Numbered from the stretch's first letter, positions 17,077 through 26,375 are shown. The stretch: DNA of 64,000 nt from CAWAPS01 sp963783945 (GCA_963783945.1 CAWAPS010000019.1:744001-808000); one strand, 5' to 3'. Notes: generated by a model from the letters alone, not told the origin. Translations and numbers: made by a program.

Positions 17077-17204
17077 GTGTCTGTCACATCGACAGCCGGT
17101 TGGTGCTCGCATAGCTGCTCTGGGAACTGGCGTTCCTCGCCGGTCCGGAGATCGGGACGGCCACGACCTTCCGCCCCGCCGAGAATGTGACCCGGGCGGA
17201 GTGG

Positions 17205-17663
17205 TTACAGCCACAGATCCGGCAGCGGGAACGCCTCCAACCGACCACCTGAGCGCCGTCCGAAGGGGCTGTACTCCCTGCGGGAGAAGCGCCACGTTCC
17301 CTCATACAGCACATAGTCGTCCGAATACGTACCGTAAACCTCGTTCCAGGTACCGCTCTCGCGGTCCTCGTTGAGCTCCAGCAGGTAAGAGCGGCCCTGC
17401 GCCGTGCCATCGGTACCGACGACCACCACGAAGTTAATCGGAACCAGCAGGTGGAAGCTGAACTGCTCTGACATCCGCGGCCCCATTTGGGCAAAGGCTG
17501 CTCCACCCTCGACCTCGAAGAGACCGCCTTTCGTGTGAAAGCAGAACCGGGCATCCGGCGTAGCCAGCGCTTCCATCTCATCCCAGGCGTGACGGGTCGA
17601 GATGTCGGCGTACGCGTGCTGCAGCCGGGCGATCGCGATATACGCTTCGGTGTCTTCGTTCAT
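17205..17663 (-). CDS. SnoaL-like / NTF2-like protein
   Basis: 152 residues. The N-terminal helix IAIARLQHAYADIST, WDEMEALATPDARF and the strand DDYVLYEGTWRFSRREY fit the SnoaL-like alpha+beta cone used by small dehydratases, isomerases and ligand-binding proteins. No catalytic residue can be assigned. It is convergent with the SDR at 16189-17076 and divergent from the SDR starting at 17794, with about 130 nt between the two starts. Confidence 0.85.
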   Translation of the reverse strand: MNEDTEAYIAIARLQHAYADISTRHAWDEMEALATPDARFCFHTKGGLFEVEGGAAFAQMGPRMSEQFSFHLLVPINFVVVVGTDGTAQGRSYLLELNEDRESGTWNEVYGTYSDDYVLYEGTWRFSRREYSPFGRRSGGRLEAFPLPDLWL

Positions 17664-17780
17664 ACCTGTAAATCTCGCGCACGCAGCGACGGCGCGCTAG
17701 TGCCAGAGACTCGTGCGGTGTCCCGGTTCGGTGGCCGACCGTTAAAGGCGCGGTCGGATGATGCACCCGGGCGGAGGCCA

Positions 17781-17786
17781 TAGAAT
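17781..17786 (+). promoter_or_regulatory. Probable -10 box of a leaderless SDR gene
   Basis: TAGAAT ends 7 nt before ATG 17794, with no ribosome site. This matches the leaderless pattern seen at several genes of the window. Confidence 0.5.
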
Positions 17787-17793
17787 CGGGCGC

Positions 17794-18633
17794 ATGACGA
17801 ATGCTCAGGATGCGACGGACCAGCCGACCCTGCCCCTCGAGTCTCGGGGACAGGCACCGGGCCGCGGGCGGATGGTCGGTCGTCGGATCGTTGTGGTGGG
17901 AGCCGGACAGACCGAGTTCGACCTGGAAGACCAACCGATCGGTAACGGCCGAGCCATGTCCGTGCTATTCGCCCGCGAGGGGGCCAAGGTCGTCGCCGTA
18001 GACCGCAATCCGGTAGCTGCCGACGCCACTGCACAACTCATCCACGCCGCCGGTGGCGAAGCCCGCGCCGTGACAGCAGAGGTCGCCGACCCGGGCAACA
18101 TCGAGGACATGGTCAAGCAGGCCCTTGACTGGCTGGGAGCGATCGATGGCGTGGCCTACAATGTAGGTATCCCCGGTCCCAAAGGCCTCCCAGCCATGAC
18201 TCCCGATGCGTGGGACGCCACACTCGACGTCAATCTCCGAGGAGCCATGCTGACCGCCCGCGCCTCCCTCCCCGTGATGGAATCGGGCTCCGCGCTGGTG
18301 TTCACCTCCTCCATAGCCTCGGTCAGGCCAACCGGCCGCCAAGTGGCGTATGAGGCGTCGAAAGCGGCGTTGGGCGCGGTCATGCGGGCCGTCGCCGTCG
18401 AAGGGAAGGATCGCTCGATCCGGTCGAATATTGTGATGCCCGGCATCATAGATACCGGCCTAGGCCGAAACGCCAACCGTGAACTGCCGTTTCGTACCTC
18501 CCTACCCATTCCTTTAGGCCGCCAGGGCACCGCCTGGGAAGTCGCCTACGCCGCACTGTTCCTGCTCAGCGACGAGTCCGCCTACATCACTGGGCAGACG
18601 CTGGCCGTCGACGGCGGTCGCACCACTCTATGA
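17794..18633 (+). CDS. SDR family oxidoreductase with an insertion in the glycine-rich loop
   Basis: 279 residues. The Rossmann loop reads VVGAGQ, then about 9 extra residues, then IGNGRAM, a stretched version of TGxxxGxG found in one actinobacterial SDR subgroup. VDRNP ends strand 2 (Asp suggests NAD preference), FTSSIAS carries Ser, YEASKAA carries Tyr and Lys, and ITGQTLAVDGG closes the fold. The N-terminal ~27 residues are Gln/Pro-rich and probably disordered. The ATG is supported by the TAGAAT box 7 nt upstream. Downstream lies an AT-rich region with repeated CTCGTAG motifs. Confidence 0.88.
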   Translation: MTNAQDATDQPTLPLESRGQAPGRGRMVGRRIVVVGAGQTEFDLEDQPIGNGRAMSVLFAREGAKVVAVDRNPVAADATAQLIHAAGGEARAVTAEVADPGNIEDMVKQALDWLGAIDGVAYNVGIPGPKGLPAMTPDAWDATLDVNLRGAMLTARASLPVMESGSALVFTSSIASVRPTGRQVAYEASKAALGAVMRAVAVEGKDRSIRSNIVMPGIIDTGLGRNANRELPFRTSLPIPLGRQGTAWEVAYAALFLLSDESAYITGQTLAVDGGRTTL

Positions 18634-18713
18634 TCGCCGGGTTAACGACGGCATGGGATGGCGGCACGGGCGTATATTTCATCTTGGCCCTGGTGGCCGT
18701 GGTGGCATGAAAT

Positions 18714-18796
18714 CTCGTAGCTGTTTCGTTTTCTCGTAGTGATTTCGGACGATTTTCCGGACCAGCTGACACCGAGAATACGAAATTGGCTACGAG
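18714..18796. repeat. Three copies of a CTCGTAG...TTTCG motif in an AT-rich intergenic region
   Basis: Copy 1 (+) begins at 18714 (CTCGTAGCTGTTTCG), copy 2 (+) at 18733 (CTCGTAGTGATTTCG), and copy 3 (-) reads leftwards from 18796 (CTCGTAGCCAATTTCG). Copies 1 and 3 are inverted and bound the region like short terminal inverted repeats. The segment is clearly more AT-rich than its surroundings and lies between the 3' ends of two convergent SDR genes. It could be a regulator-binding cluster orphaned from a lost gene, or a miniature repeat element. A related copy exists at 19843. Confidence 0.55.
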
Positions 18797-18877
18797 TTTA
18801 GATGATCAGGCATCCGCTTAGGCCCCTCTGCAAGTCAGCGTTCGTGGCCCGGCTGAACCATTTCGATGCGGGACGTC

Positions 18878-19758
18878 TCAGTCGTCGCCGCTGGGTGACG
18901 ATGTCCCTTGCTGCTTCATGAACTCCTCTACCGAGATCCGGCCAAACAGGAGCTTGCCCATGGCTTCGGCCGGAGGAAACGCCCCGGTCAGAGCGGAACT
19001 CCCCCACCCGACATCGGACACCAGAGTGATACCGCTGATCGCTGACGCCGCGTCGCTGCACAGGAAGAGGAGCGGGTACGCCTGCTCTATCGGCTTCAAC
19101 ACTTCGATCCCCACCTCGGCCCGGTAGTCGGATCCCGTCCCCAGCCAGGCGCCGGCGTTGGCCCGGGCCAGCGGCGTGTCGGTTGGGCCCGGGCAGATGG
19201 CGTTGATGCGGATCCCGAGCTTGAGAAACGTGATGCATTCGCGCGCCACATAGGCACATATCGCCTGCTTCGTACCCATGTAGGTGGCTTGGCCGTGATC
19301 GACCATCCACTTCGCCGCCGCATCGTAGTCATCGATGTCGAGGACCTCGGACAGCAACTCGAAGTTCCGCTCCCAGCCCATTCCAGCCGTCGACGATATG
19401 AAGCAAATCGCGCCCCCCGCGGGATCTGATCCCTGGCGAGCATCTGGTTGATCAAGTGGCGGTGCCCGACGAAATTGATCCGTTCAATCCCAGGCGTCCC
19501 CTGGTCCACTCCGGCGCACATTAAAACGGCCTGGAACAAACCGTCGGAGACAGTGACGGCCCGGACGATCGAATCGGCTACGGCGAGGTCGAGCTCGATG
19601 GACGCCACTCCCTCCAGTGTCACTCGGGCCCGGTCCATGACGACCACCTCGCCTCCGGCCTCCTGGGCGAGCTTGGCGGCCGCCGCCCCCATGCCGGTGG
19701 CACCTCCGACAACTAGCACTCGCTTGCCCTCAAAACAAAACGCGTCGAGCAGAGCCAT
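18878..19758 (-). pseudogene. SDR family (3-alpha-hydroxysteroid-dehydrogenase-like) broken at a G run
   Basis: The N-terminal part from ATG 19758 (GGAGA upstream) has VVGGATGMGAAAA, LDLAVADS and LMCAGVDQG. After RDQIPRG the frame fails at a run of six G (near 19418). With seven G it would continue GAICFISSTAGMGWE into the intact second half, which has YMGTKQA (catalytic Tyr/Lys), NAICPGPTDTPLA and a C-terminal tail. The span is 3n+2, as expected for one missing base. The pattern of an acidic strand-4 motif, CAG instead of NNAG and CPGPTDTPL resembles the 3-alpha-HSD/carbonyl reductase branch. A homopolymer error in the assembly is as likely as true inactivation. Confidence 0.85.
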
Positions 19759-19842
19759 TGCGTCTCCTTTCTCGGTCACCCGGACTGTACTCACATTGGC
19801 ACCGCTCTAGGCTACTGCCCTGACACCCCTGGCGGCCCGGCC

Positions 19843-19861
19843 CTCGTAGGGATTTCCGATG
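19843..19861 (+). promoter_or_regulatory. Fourth copy of the CTCGTAG motif between divergent SDR genes
   Basis: CTCGTAGGGATTTCCGATG matches copy 2 of the cluster at 18733 (CTCGTAGTGATTTCGGACG) at 16 of 19 positions. It lies in the intergenic region between the starts of two divergently transcribed SDR genes, where an operator would be expected. Confidence 0.45.
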
Positions 19862-19950
19862 CTCGGCCCACACTCCGACGGGACTGCTACTCTGCTGCTT
19901 TGCCGAGCGAAACAATCAAGAGCGCGACTCGGTACGTCTTAGGAGGGATG

Positions 19951-20733
19951 ATGGCAGGACGTTTGGAAGGAAAGGTTGCCGTTATCACCGGAGCCAGCAC
20001 GGGCGTCGGACCGGTGATGGCTGCCCGATTCGTGCGCGAGGGTGCACGGGTACTCTTGGCCGCTCGTCGAGAGAACCTGGTAAAGGAAGCAGCCGAGGCC
20101 GCCGGCGGCGGCGCCATCGGAATCCGGGCCGACGTCACGAACGAGGCAGATGTGGCCGCCATGATCGGCCGGGCCATTGACGAATTCGGCCAGGTGGACG
20201 TCATGGTCAACAATGCTGCCCTCCCAGGAATCGACCAGTGGATATGGGAAGAAACCCTGGATAACTGGAACGCGACTTACGCCATCGACGCGACCGCAGC
20301 GATGCTCTGCACGAGAGAGGTGCTCAACCGGTCGATGCTGGAGCGCGGCAAAGGGGTCATCATCAACGTGTCGTCCGGCGCCGCCTTCATGGTGCTGCCT
20401 CGCAAATCGCACTACGTGGCGGCAAAAGCCGCCCTTGTGGCCTTCACCCAGACCGTGGCCGGCGAGGTCGGACCCAAGGGCATCCGGTGTAATTGCCTGG
20501 TGCCCGGCAATATCGAGACGCAACTGTGGCGCGACTACGTCAAACGTACCGCAGCTGAGCGAAATGTCGATTACGAGACTCGCCGGGCCGAGCTTCTGGC
20601 TGATATACCCCTGAAGGACATCTCGACTCCCGAGGATGTGACAAACTTGGCGCTGTTCCTCGCCAGCGACGAGAGCCGGACCATCACGGGTCAGGCGATA
20701 CTCTGCGACGCCGGGCAGAACATGCTGGGCTGA
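19951..20733 (+). CDS. SDR family NAD(P)-dependent oxidoreductase
   Basis: 260 residues, standard classical SDR. TGASTGVGPV is the cofactor loop, LAARR ends strand 2 (Arg favours NADP), and NNAALPG, NVSSGAAF and YVAAKAA supply the Asn, Ser, Tyr and Lys of the active site. ITGQAILCDAG closes the sheet. AGGAGG at 19941-19946 is 4 nt from ATG 19951, so the adjoining ATG 19948 is less likely. It is transcribed away from the frameshifted SDR at 18878-19758, and a CTCGTAG motif copy sits between them. Confidence 0.92.
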   Translation: MAGRLEGKVAVITGASTGVGPVMAARFVREGARVLLAARRENLVKEAAEAAGGGAIGIRADVTNEADVAAMIGRAIDEFGQVDVMVNNAALPGIDQWIWEETLDNWNATYAIDATAAMLCTREVLNRSMLERGKGVIINVSSGAAFMVLPRKSHYVAAKAALVAFTQTVAGEVGPKGIRCNCLVPGNIETQLWRDYVKRTAAERNVDYETRRAELLADIPLKDISTPEDVTNLALFLASDESRTITGQAILCDAGQNMLG

Positions 20734-20834
20734 CGCTTCGACTGGACTTACACCGCAGAAGGCAGCCGGTCTATGGCCGCGTCTCAATTATGACCACCAG
20801 TGGAACTCCAGCATCAGTAGCCGCGGTAACTGTC

Positions 20835-22266
20835 TCAGAGGGCGATGCCCACGACCTTCTGGTCGAGGTACTCATTGATGCCCTCACGGGCGCCTTCCCT
20901 CCCGACGCCGCTCTCTTTGACACCGCCAAAGGGCACAGCGGCGGAAGTCGGGTTGATGTCATTGATTCCGATGATCCCGAAGTTGAGCCGCTCGGCGACG
21001 CGGAAGGGCCCGAGAGATATCCCGGGTGTAGAGGTAGGACGCCAGCCCGAAGGTGGTGTCGTTGGCCATCTCGAGCGCAGCGTCCTCTTCGTCGAACACG
21101 ATCACGGGTGCGATCGGACCGAAGGTCTCCTCCCGGTAGATACGCATGCCCGGGGTGACTCCAGCCAGCACCGTAGGCGCGAAGAACTGGCCGCGATCAA
21201 AGCTCTCACCGTGCAGCCGCCGGCCGCCGCAGACTACGGTGGCGCCTTGGCTGGTCGCGTCGGCCACTTGAGCCTCCATCTTGGCCATGGCCGGCTCGTC
21301 GATGAGTGGTCCCACCGTGATTCCGTCGTCCAGACCGTTGCCCGCCTGCAACTTTTCCACCCGCTCGGTCAGTACGCCCAGGAAGCGGTCGGCCAGCGAC
21401 CGGTGCACGAAGAGCCGGTTCGGGGATATGCAGGCCTGTCCGGTGTTGAGGAACTTGACCAGAGCAGCGCCTCGGGCCGCGTGCGCCGGGTCTGCATCTT
21501 CGAACACCAGGAACGGGGCGTGACCTCCCAGTTCCAGCGAGACCCGTTTCAGCTGTCTGGCGGCCGCCCCGGCGATGTGCTTGCCGACCTCGGTGGACCC
21601 GGTGAAGGTGACCTTGCGGACAGTCCAATTGTCCAGAATCTCCGCCGCCACAGTCTCGGGCTGGGCGGCGGTGAGCAGGTTGACCACGCCGGGGGGAAAG
21701 CCCGCATCGTGGAAAACCCGGAAGGTCTCGACGGCGCACAGCGGCGTCTGTTCCGCCGGCTTCACCACGATGGTGCACCCGGCGGCCAGCGCGGGTGCCA
21801 CTTTTCGGGTGATCATGGAGATCGGGTAGTTCCACGGTGTGATGGCCGCGGCAACGCCGACCGGTTGGCGTAGCGTGATGAACCGCTGGTCGGCGCGCGC
21901 CGAGGGGATGGTCTCGCCGTAGATCCGCTTGGCCTCCTCGGCGAACCACAGCAGGAAGTCCGCGGCGTAAGTCACCTCGTTTCGGGCCATCCGTAGCGGC
22001 TTGCCTTGTTCCTCGGTCATAAGCCGGGCCAGCCTCTCGCGCCGCTCGGTCATGATGCGCCACGCTTCGTAGAGGTGGGCCGATCGTTGGTACGCGGTCA
22101 GACCGGACCACTCGCCGAAGGCCTGGTCCGCCGCGGCAATAGCGCGGCGGGCGTCGGCAGCCCCGGCGTCGGCCACCGGTCCAAGGTCCGCGCCCGTGGC
22201 CGGATTGAAGCTCGAGAACGTGGCACCCGAGGTGGCTTGAACCCATTCACCATAGATGTAGAGCAT
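20835..22266 (-). pseudogene. NAD(P)-dependent aldehyde dehydrogenase with one frameshift near the 3' end
   Basis: About 476 residues if repaired, resembling the succinate-semialdehyde-dehydrogenase branch. ITPWNYP, VVKPAEQTP, FTGSTEVGK, LELGGHAPF (general base Glu) and FLNTGQACISPNR (nucleophilic Cys) are all present, as is EETFGPI. After YTRDISRA the frame breaks at 21006-21011 (GGGCCC on the + strand). Removing one base restores FRVAERLNFGIIGIND, PFGGVKESGVGREG and the end at 20835. The span is 3n+1. The catalytic residues lie upstream of the lesion, but the missing C-terminal oligomerisation segment would probably abolish function. An assembly error is a real alternative. Confidence 0.9.
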
Positions 22267-22396
22267 CGACCACGAACCTACCCGACCGGGGACACAACAG
22301 CCTCGCCGGTCGCAGGCCCCTCGGCCCGGCGGGTGAGGCGAGCGGGGATCGAAGTCGGTATGGTCGGGGGTGACACCGAGAAGGAGACCGAGCCCG

Positions 22397-23293
22397 ATGG
22401 AGATCAAGAAGCTCTACCACCTCACCCTCCTCGTCGAGGACCTGGCCCAGGCCGAAGCGTTCTACGCTCAAGTGTTCAGTCCTCTTTGCTTCATGCGCGG
22501 TTATGCCCCGTTTCCTCTGCACCGCGACGCCGCCCTGCTCGCGATCGCGGATACGGTGATCGAGCCGATGCACCCTCTCCCCCCCGTGGGCGATCAGAAG
22601 GCGACATCGATCTATCGCTTCCTCGACCGGTTCGGCCCTCGCGTCCACTCGCTGGCGCTACTTGTGTCCGGCGCAGAAGAGCTGGCGGCACGCTTCGAGG
22701 CGGCTGGGGTGCACTGGACCGACGGCGGCTTGGACCATCACGTGTTTCCCCACCCGAAGGACTTTCCGGGCCTGTTGGAACTCGCCGACTTCGGCGATCA
22801 TCTCGAGCGCTTCTCTCTGGCCGATCCCCGCCTTCGCCGCCAATACGACCAGGCATACTGGCGTGACGCCCATCCTCTCGGTATCGTCTGCACCTCCCAT
22901 TACACGCTGGTTGTGCGAGACCACGACGACGCGGCCGCTCGATACATCGAGCTCCTCGACGCTAAGCGTCTCCCCGACCAGCAGAGCTCCACCCCTGGTG
23001 CTCGCAGCGCCTACGTCGCCCTCTCCGACGGGACGATCATCGAACTGGCCGAGCCCATCGACGATTCCTGCCCCTTCGCGGATGATCTCACGAAGGTGGG
23101 AGAGACGTGGTGCGGGCTGACCTTCCGGGTCATGGACTCGGGGTCGGTTGCCACCTACCTCGACCGCCTGGGCGTCCCGGTCCATTCGAACGACGGTCGG
23201 ACGGTCGTCTTGGACCGCGCTCACACGTTCCAAGTACACCACGCCTTCACCTCCGAGGTACTGGTCGGAGACCCCAGAACAAACAATGGGTGA
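22397..23293 (+). CDS. Two-domain VOC superfamily protein
   Basis: 298 residues containing two vicinal-oxygen-chelate modules: residues ~3-145 (KKLYHLTLLVEDLAQAEAFY ... FGDHLERFSL) and ~155-290 (TSHYTLVVRDHDDAAARYI ... FQVHHAFTSEVLV). The His of YHLTL and SHYTL and acidic residues at the ends of the modules could bind a metal. The layout is like extradiol dioxygenases or large glyoxalase-like proteins, but the substrate is unknown. The start is supported by AAGGAGA about 11 nt upstream. It is divergent from the aldehyde dehydrogenase, with 130 nt shared upstream sequence, so joint regulation is possible. Confidence 0.85.
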   Translation: MEIKKLYHLTLLVEDLAQAEAFYAQVFSPLCFMRGYAPFPLHRDAALLAIADTVIEPMHPLPPVGDQKATSIYRFLDRFGPRVHSLALLVSGAEELAARFEAAGVHWTDGGLDHHVFPHPKDFPGLLELADFGDHLERFSLADPRLRRQYDQAYWRDAHPLGIVCTSHYTLVVRDHDDAAARYIELLDAKRLPDQQSSTPGARSAYVALSDGTIIELAEPIDDSCPFADDLTKVGETWCGLTFRVMDSGSVATYLDRLGVPVHSNDGRTVVLDRAHTFQVHHAFTSEVLVGDPRTNNG

Positions 23294-23340
23294 TGCCCAG
23301 GCAATACTCGCCTCCATCTCGTGACAGCCACCCTCCACCG

Positions 23341-23772
23341 TCAGTCGGGCATCCGGATCTCCTCGATCACGACCCCCGGCGGGCGGGCGCGCTGGGTTAT
23401 CAGCGGGTTGTGGAACTCCCTGACCTGCCAGATCTGCCCGTCGCGGAAGCGGTACACGCCGATGTAGCTGTTCTCGTACGGGGCACCGGTCGCGACAACT
23501 TGCCCGCGGCTCACGTACTCGAGGACCAGTTTGTCAGGGTCGAGGCACTCGTGCACGGCCGTGAGCTCGAGGCTCATGCGAAAGACGGCCCCGGCCTTAG
23601 AGAAATAGGCGAGTGTTGCCTCCTTGCCTTCGATCCGTCGGGGTGGATCGGAGAAGCGCTCTTCGTACACGAGATCCTCGGTCCACGACTCGAGCATCTG
23701 ATCGGCGTTGGCGACAGCTACGCCCGCGAAATAGCGCTGAACTGCCGCCAGGTTGTCCTCTCGGGAAGCCAT
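23341..23772 (-). CDS. SnoaL-like / NTF2-like protein
   Basis: 143 residues: N-terminal helix DNLAAVQRYFAGVAVANAD, then WTEDLVYEERFSDPPRR, and a C-terminal strand pattern YIGVYRFRDGQIWQVREFHNP characteristic of SnoaL/limonene-epoxide-hydrolase-like proteins. The ATG at 23772 is preferred because TATCCT (reverse strand, 23784-23779) lies exactly 6 nt upstream, a leaderless arrangement; an ATG five codons earlier would fall on the other side of that box. It is divergent from the P450 gene. Confidence 0.87.
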   Translation of the reverse strand: MASREDNLAAVQRYFAGVAVANADQMLESWTEDLVYEERFSDPPRRIEGKEATLAYFSKAGAVFRMSLELTAVHECLDPDKLVLEYVSRGQVVATGAPYENSYIGVYRFRDGQIWQVREFHNPLITQRARPPGVVIEEIRMPD

Positions 23773-23778
23773 TGTGAA

Positions 23779-23784
23779 AGGATA
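23779..23784 (-). promoter_or_regulatory. Probable -10 box of a leaderless SnoaL-like gene
   Basis: On the minus strand TATCCT is followed after 6 nt by ATG 23772. The position decides the start codon of the downstream gene. Confidence 0.45.
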
Positions 23785-23892
23785 CATTGTTGGGCTGGAC
23801 ACAGCCCTATGTGACGGTGCTGATGACCCGAGGTACTTGGTTTGTGCCCAGGGGCTACGGTTGGCAATACGACGACAGGCCGGGGAGGGACA

Positions 23893-25071
23893 ATGAAGCC
23901 GGCGGGCTACGTAGACGACGACGTCGACTACAACGACCCAGACATCACCGGGTACTGGCAGAAGCTCGCGCCTCTCCGGGAGAAGCTCGGCGTCGCCCGG
24001 CTCCGGTTCGGCGACACCGCAGGCTGGGTCCTCCTCCGGCACGCCGATGTGTCGATGGCGTTTCGGGAGGACACCCGCTTCTCCAAGGGTGCCGCCCTGA
24101 GGCCGATCACCTTCCCGATGATGGGCCCGAACATCCAGGGATACGACGGTCACGAACACACCGTGCATCGCAGCCTGGTGTCGGCGGCCTTTCGCCGGAC
24201 GGCCATCCCCCGATACGTGGAGCCGCTCCTCAGGCCGCTCGCCGAGGAGCTGATCGACGCGATCGCCCCGCTCGGAGAAGTCGACCTCATGACGACGTTC
24301 GCCAAGCACTATCCGATGCGAGTAATCACCGAGCTCCTCGGCATCCCCCGCCAGGACGAGGACAAGATGGCCGCCTGGGCCAAGGCCATGCTCAATATGG
24401 TCGTCAGCCCCGAGGGTACGGAACAGGCCAACGCCGAGTTCACCGAGTATGTCGCCCCGCTCGTCGAGGAGCGCCGGGCCCGGCGAGGCAACGACCTACT
24501 GTCGGCCATCGTCAACGAGGAGGTAGAGGGGCAGCGCCTCGACGACGACCATGTTTTCGGATTCCTTCGCCTGCTTTTCCCTGCCGGAGTAGACACGACG
24601 TGGCTCACGCTCGGCTCGCTGATGACGGCCGTGCTCCAGCAATCCGACGAGGTCCGCCGGCGTCTTCTCGAGAGTGAGGACGAGCGGAGTTGGGCCATCG
24701 AGGAGACCGTCCGTTGGGAGGGGACGACCGGCACCGAGCCGCGCCTGACGATGGAGGATGTCGTGATATGCGACAGGGAGATCCCGGCCGGCGAGTTGCT
24801 GCGCCTGGCGGTGCCGTCGGCCAACCACGACCCCCGGGTATTTGACGATCCCGACCGGTGGGACCTCGACCGGCGGCCGACGAACCACCTCGCGTTTGGG
24901 CTCGGCCGGCACTTCTGTCTTGGTGCGTTCCTGGCTCGAGGCGAGATGACCGTCGCCCTGGACGTCCTTTTGCGGCGGCTGCCAAACCTGCGGCTGGTCG
25001 AGGTGCCACAGATCTACGGCGTGGTGCTCCGCGGCCCCCGATCGGTCCGCATGCAATGGGATGCGCCTTGA
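23893..25071 (+). CDS. Cytochrome P450
   Basis: 392 residues, normal for bacterial class I P450s. The I-helix oxygen-activation motif is AGVDTT, the K-helix ExxR is EETVR, and the heme loop FGLGRHFCLG has the axial Cys at residue 342. The helix C region HEHTVHRSLVS carries the usual His for the heme propionate. Expected function is ferredoxin-dependent hydroxylation of an organic substrate; no ferredoxin or reductase gene is adjacent. ATG 23893 is chosen because GGGAGGGA lies about 4 nt upstream. It is followed after 110 nt by an LLM oxidoreductase in the same direction. Confidence 0.95.
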   Translation: MKPAGYVDDDVDYNDPDITGYWQKLAPLREKLGVARLRFGDTAGWVLLRHADVSMAFREDTRFSKGAALRPITFPMMGPNIQGYDGHEHTVHRSLVSAAFRRTAIPRYVEPLLRPLAEELIDAIAPLGEVDLMTTFAKHYPMRVITELLGIPRQDEDKMAAWAKAMLNMVVSPEGTEQANAEFTEYVAPLVEERRARRGNDLLSAIVNEEVEGQRLDDDHVFGFLRLLFPAGVDTTWLTLGSLMTAVLQQSDEVRRRLLESEDERSWAIEETVRWEGTTGTEPRLTMEDVVICDREIPAGELLRLAVPSANHDPRVFDDPDRWDLDRRPTNHLAFGLGRHFCLGAFLARGEMTVALDVLLRRLPNLRLVEVPQIYGVVLRGPRSVRMQWDAP

Positions 25072-25181
25072 GATGAGTTTCTTGCCTCCTTAGGTGGGTA
25101 CGGGACTACTGTAAGACCCAGTTATCGGAGCAGTCCGTGGTCGCCTGAGCAGCGGCCGGTTCGAGGAATGGGGGAATCGGC

Positions 25182-26375
25182 GTGAAGCTGGATCTGTTGT
25201 TCGAGTTGCACGCAGCAAAGCCATGGGCAAAGCCGCATCCCTATGGGCAGCGTGAGGCAGAGCAGCGCACGTATGACAGCGCGATCGAGCAGGTGAAGTT
25301 GGCCGACAGGCTCGGCTTCGGTACCGCGTGGTTCGTCGAGCACCACTTCCGTCCGGAGATGTCGCATTGTCCCGCACCGGAAGCCGTGCTCGGAGCGCTG
25401 TCGCAGGTGACGCAGAACATCCGGCTGGGTTTCGGCGTCACCTTGACACCACACCCCTTCCGGCATCCGATCCTCAACGCGGAGCGCATCGCGACAGTGG
25501 ACGTGCTGAGCCACGGCCGGGTGGAATGGGGCACTGGGCGTTCGACGCCGCTCGAGCGCATCTCCTTCGGCGTCAAGGACGAGGAGAGTCGCGACCAGTG
25601 GCGCGAAGCGATCGAAATCATCGTCAAGGCGTGGGAGCAGGAGACATTCGCCGCGGACACCCCGTTCCTGAAGTTCCCGGCGCTGCCCCGCGATGAGTCG
25701 GAGCCGCCGCGGGTCATCACGCCCAAGCCATATCAGGACCCGCATCCGCCGTGTTGGGTCGCGTGTGTGAGCGACGAAAGCGTGGAGCTGGCTGCCCGCA
25801 ACGGGCTTGGCATGTTGAGCCTGACGATCGTGGTTCCCTTCGAGAAGCTCACCGAGCGGATCGTTCGCTACCGCGAGCTCATCAAGGACGCAGTGCCGCT
25901 GACACGGGTGGTCAACAACCGGGTGGCGCCTTACACGCTGGTGCATTGCGTGCCGAGCATCCCCGAAGCCGAAAAGAGCTACGACGTGTGGCGCTCTGTG
26001 GCGTGGTGGTACGAGACCGTGACCGACTTCATCATCAAATGGGAGCTCTCCGCGCTGCCAGAGGATCAGCTGAGCCAGTTGTTCCCACTTCGCGACGCGA
26101 TCAAGAGCGGCGCCTTTGATCCTCACATATTCGTCGAGCAGGACATGATCATCGTCGGCGAGGTCGACGAGTGTCGGGAGAAGATCGAGCGCTACCAACG
26201 CATCGGATGTGACGCCATACTGTGCTACATGGAGTTCGGTGGGCTGCCACACGAGTCGATCATGACTTCGATCGAGCTCCTCGGGACGGAGGTAATCCCG
26301 GTGCTCGAAAAGAACGCCCGCACCTTCGCGCTGGACGGCTTCGGACAGGCCGGAGCCACCGAGGCCGTGCCGTGA
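25182..26375 (+). CDS. LLM-class flavin-dependent oxidoreductase
   Basis: 397 residues, closely similar to the protein at 7017-8138: LDLLFELHAAKPW, GFGTAWFVEHHF, CPAPEA, TQNIRLGFGVTL and VEWGTGRSTP are shared almost exactly. The luciferase-like barrel would use FMNH2 or F420 in O2-dependent oxidation or hydride transfer. The GTG start is preceded by GGGGGAA about 6 nt upstream and the first beta strand follows immediately. The stop region shows CCGTGCC/GGCACGG inverted repeats spaced 22 nt. The next gene is convergent. Confidence 0.93.
   Translation: MKLDLLFELHAAKPWAKPHPYGQREAEQRTYDSAIEQVKLADRLGFGTAWFVEHHFRPEMSHCPAPEAVLGALSQVTQNIRLGFGVTLTPHPFRHPILNAERIATVDVLSHGRVEWGTGRSTPLERISFGVKDEESRDQWREAIEIIVKAWEQETFAADTPFLKFPALPRDESEPPRVITPKPYQDPHPPCWVACVSDESVELAARNGLGMLSLTIVVPFEKLTERIVRYRELIKDAVPLTRVVNNRVAPYTLVHCVPSIPEAEKSYDVWRSVAWWYETVTDFIIKWELSALPEDQLSQLFPLRDAIKSGAFDPHIFVEQDMIIVGEVDECREKIERYQRIGCDAILCYMEFGGLPHESIMTSIELLGTEVIPVLEKNARTFALDGFGQAGATEAVP

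Noticed and set aside
20845..21873. A 342-codon plus-strand frame across the aldehyde dehydrogenase
   Set aside because: It is the complement of the dehydrogenase. The conserved catalytic motifs are all on the minus strand.
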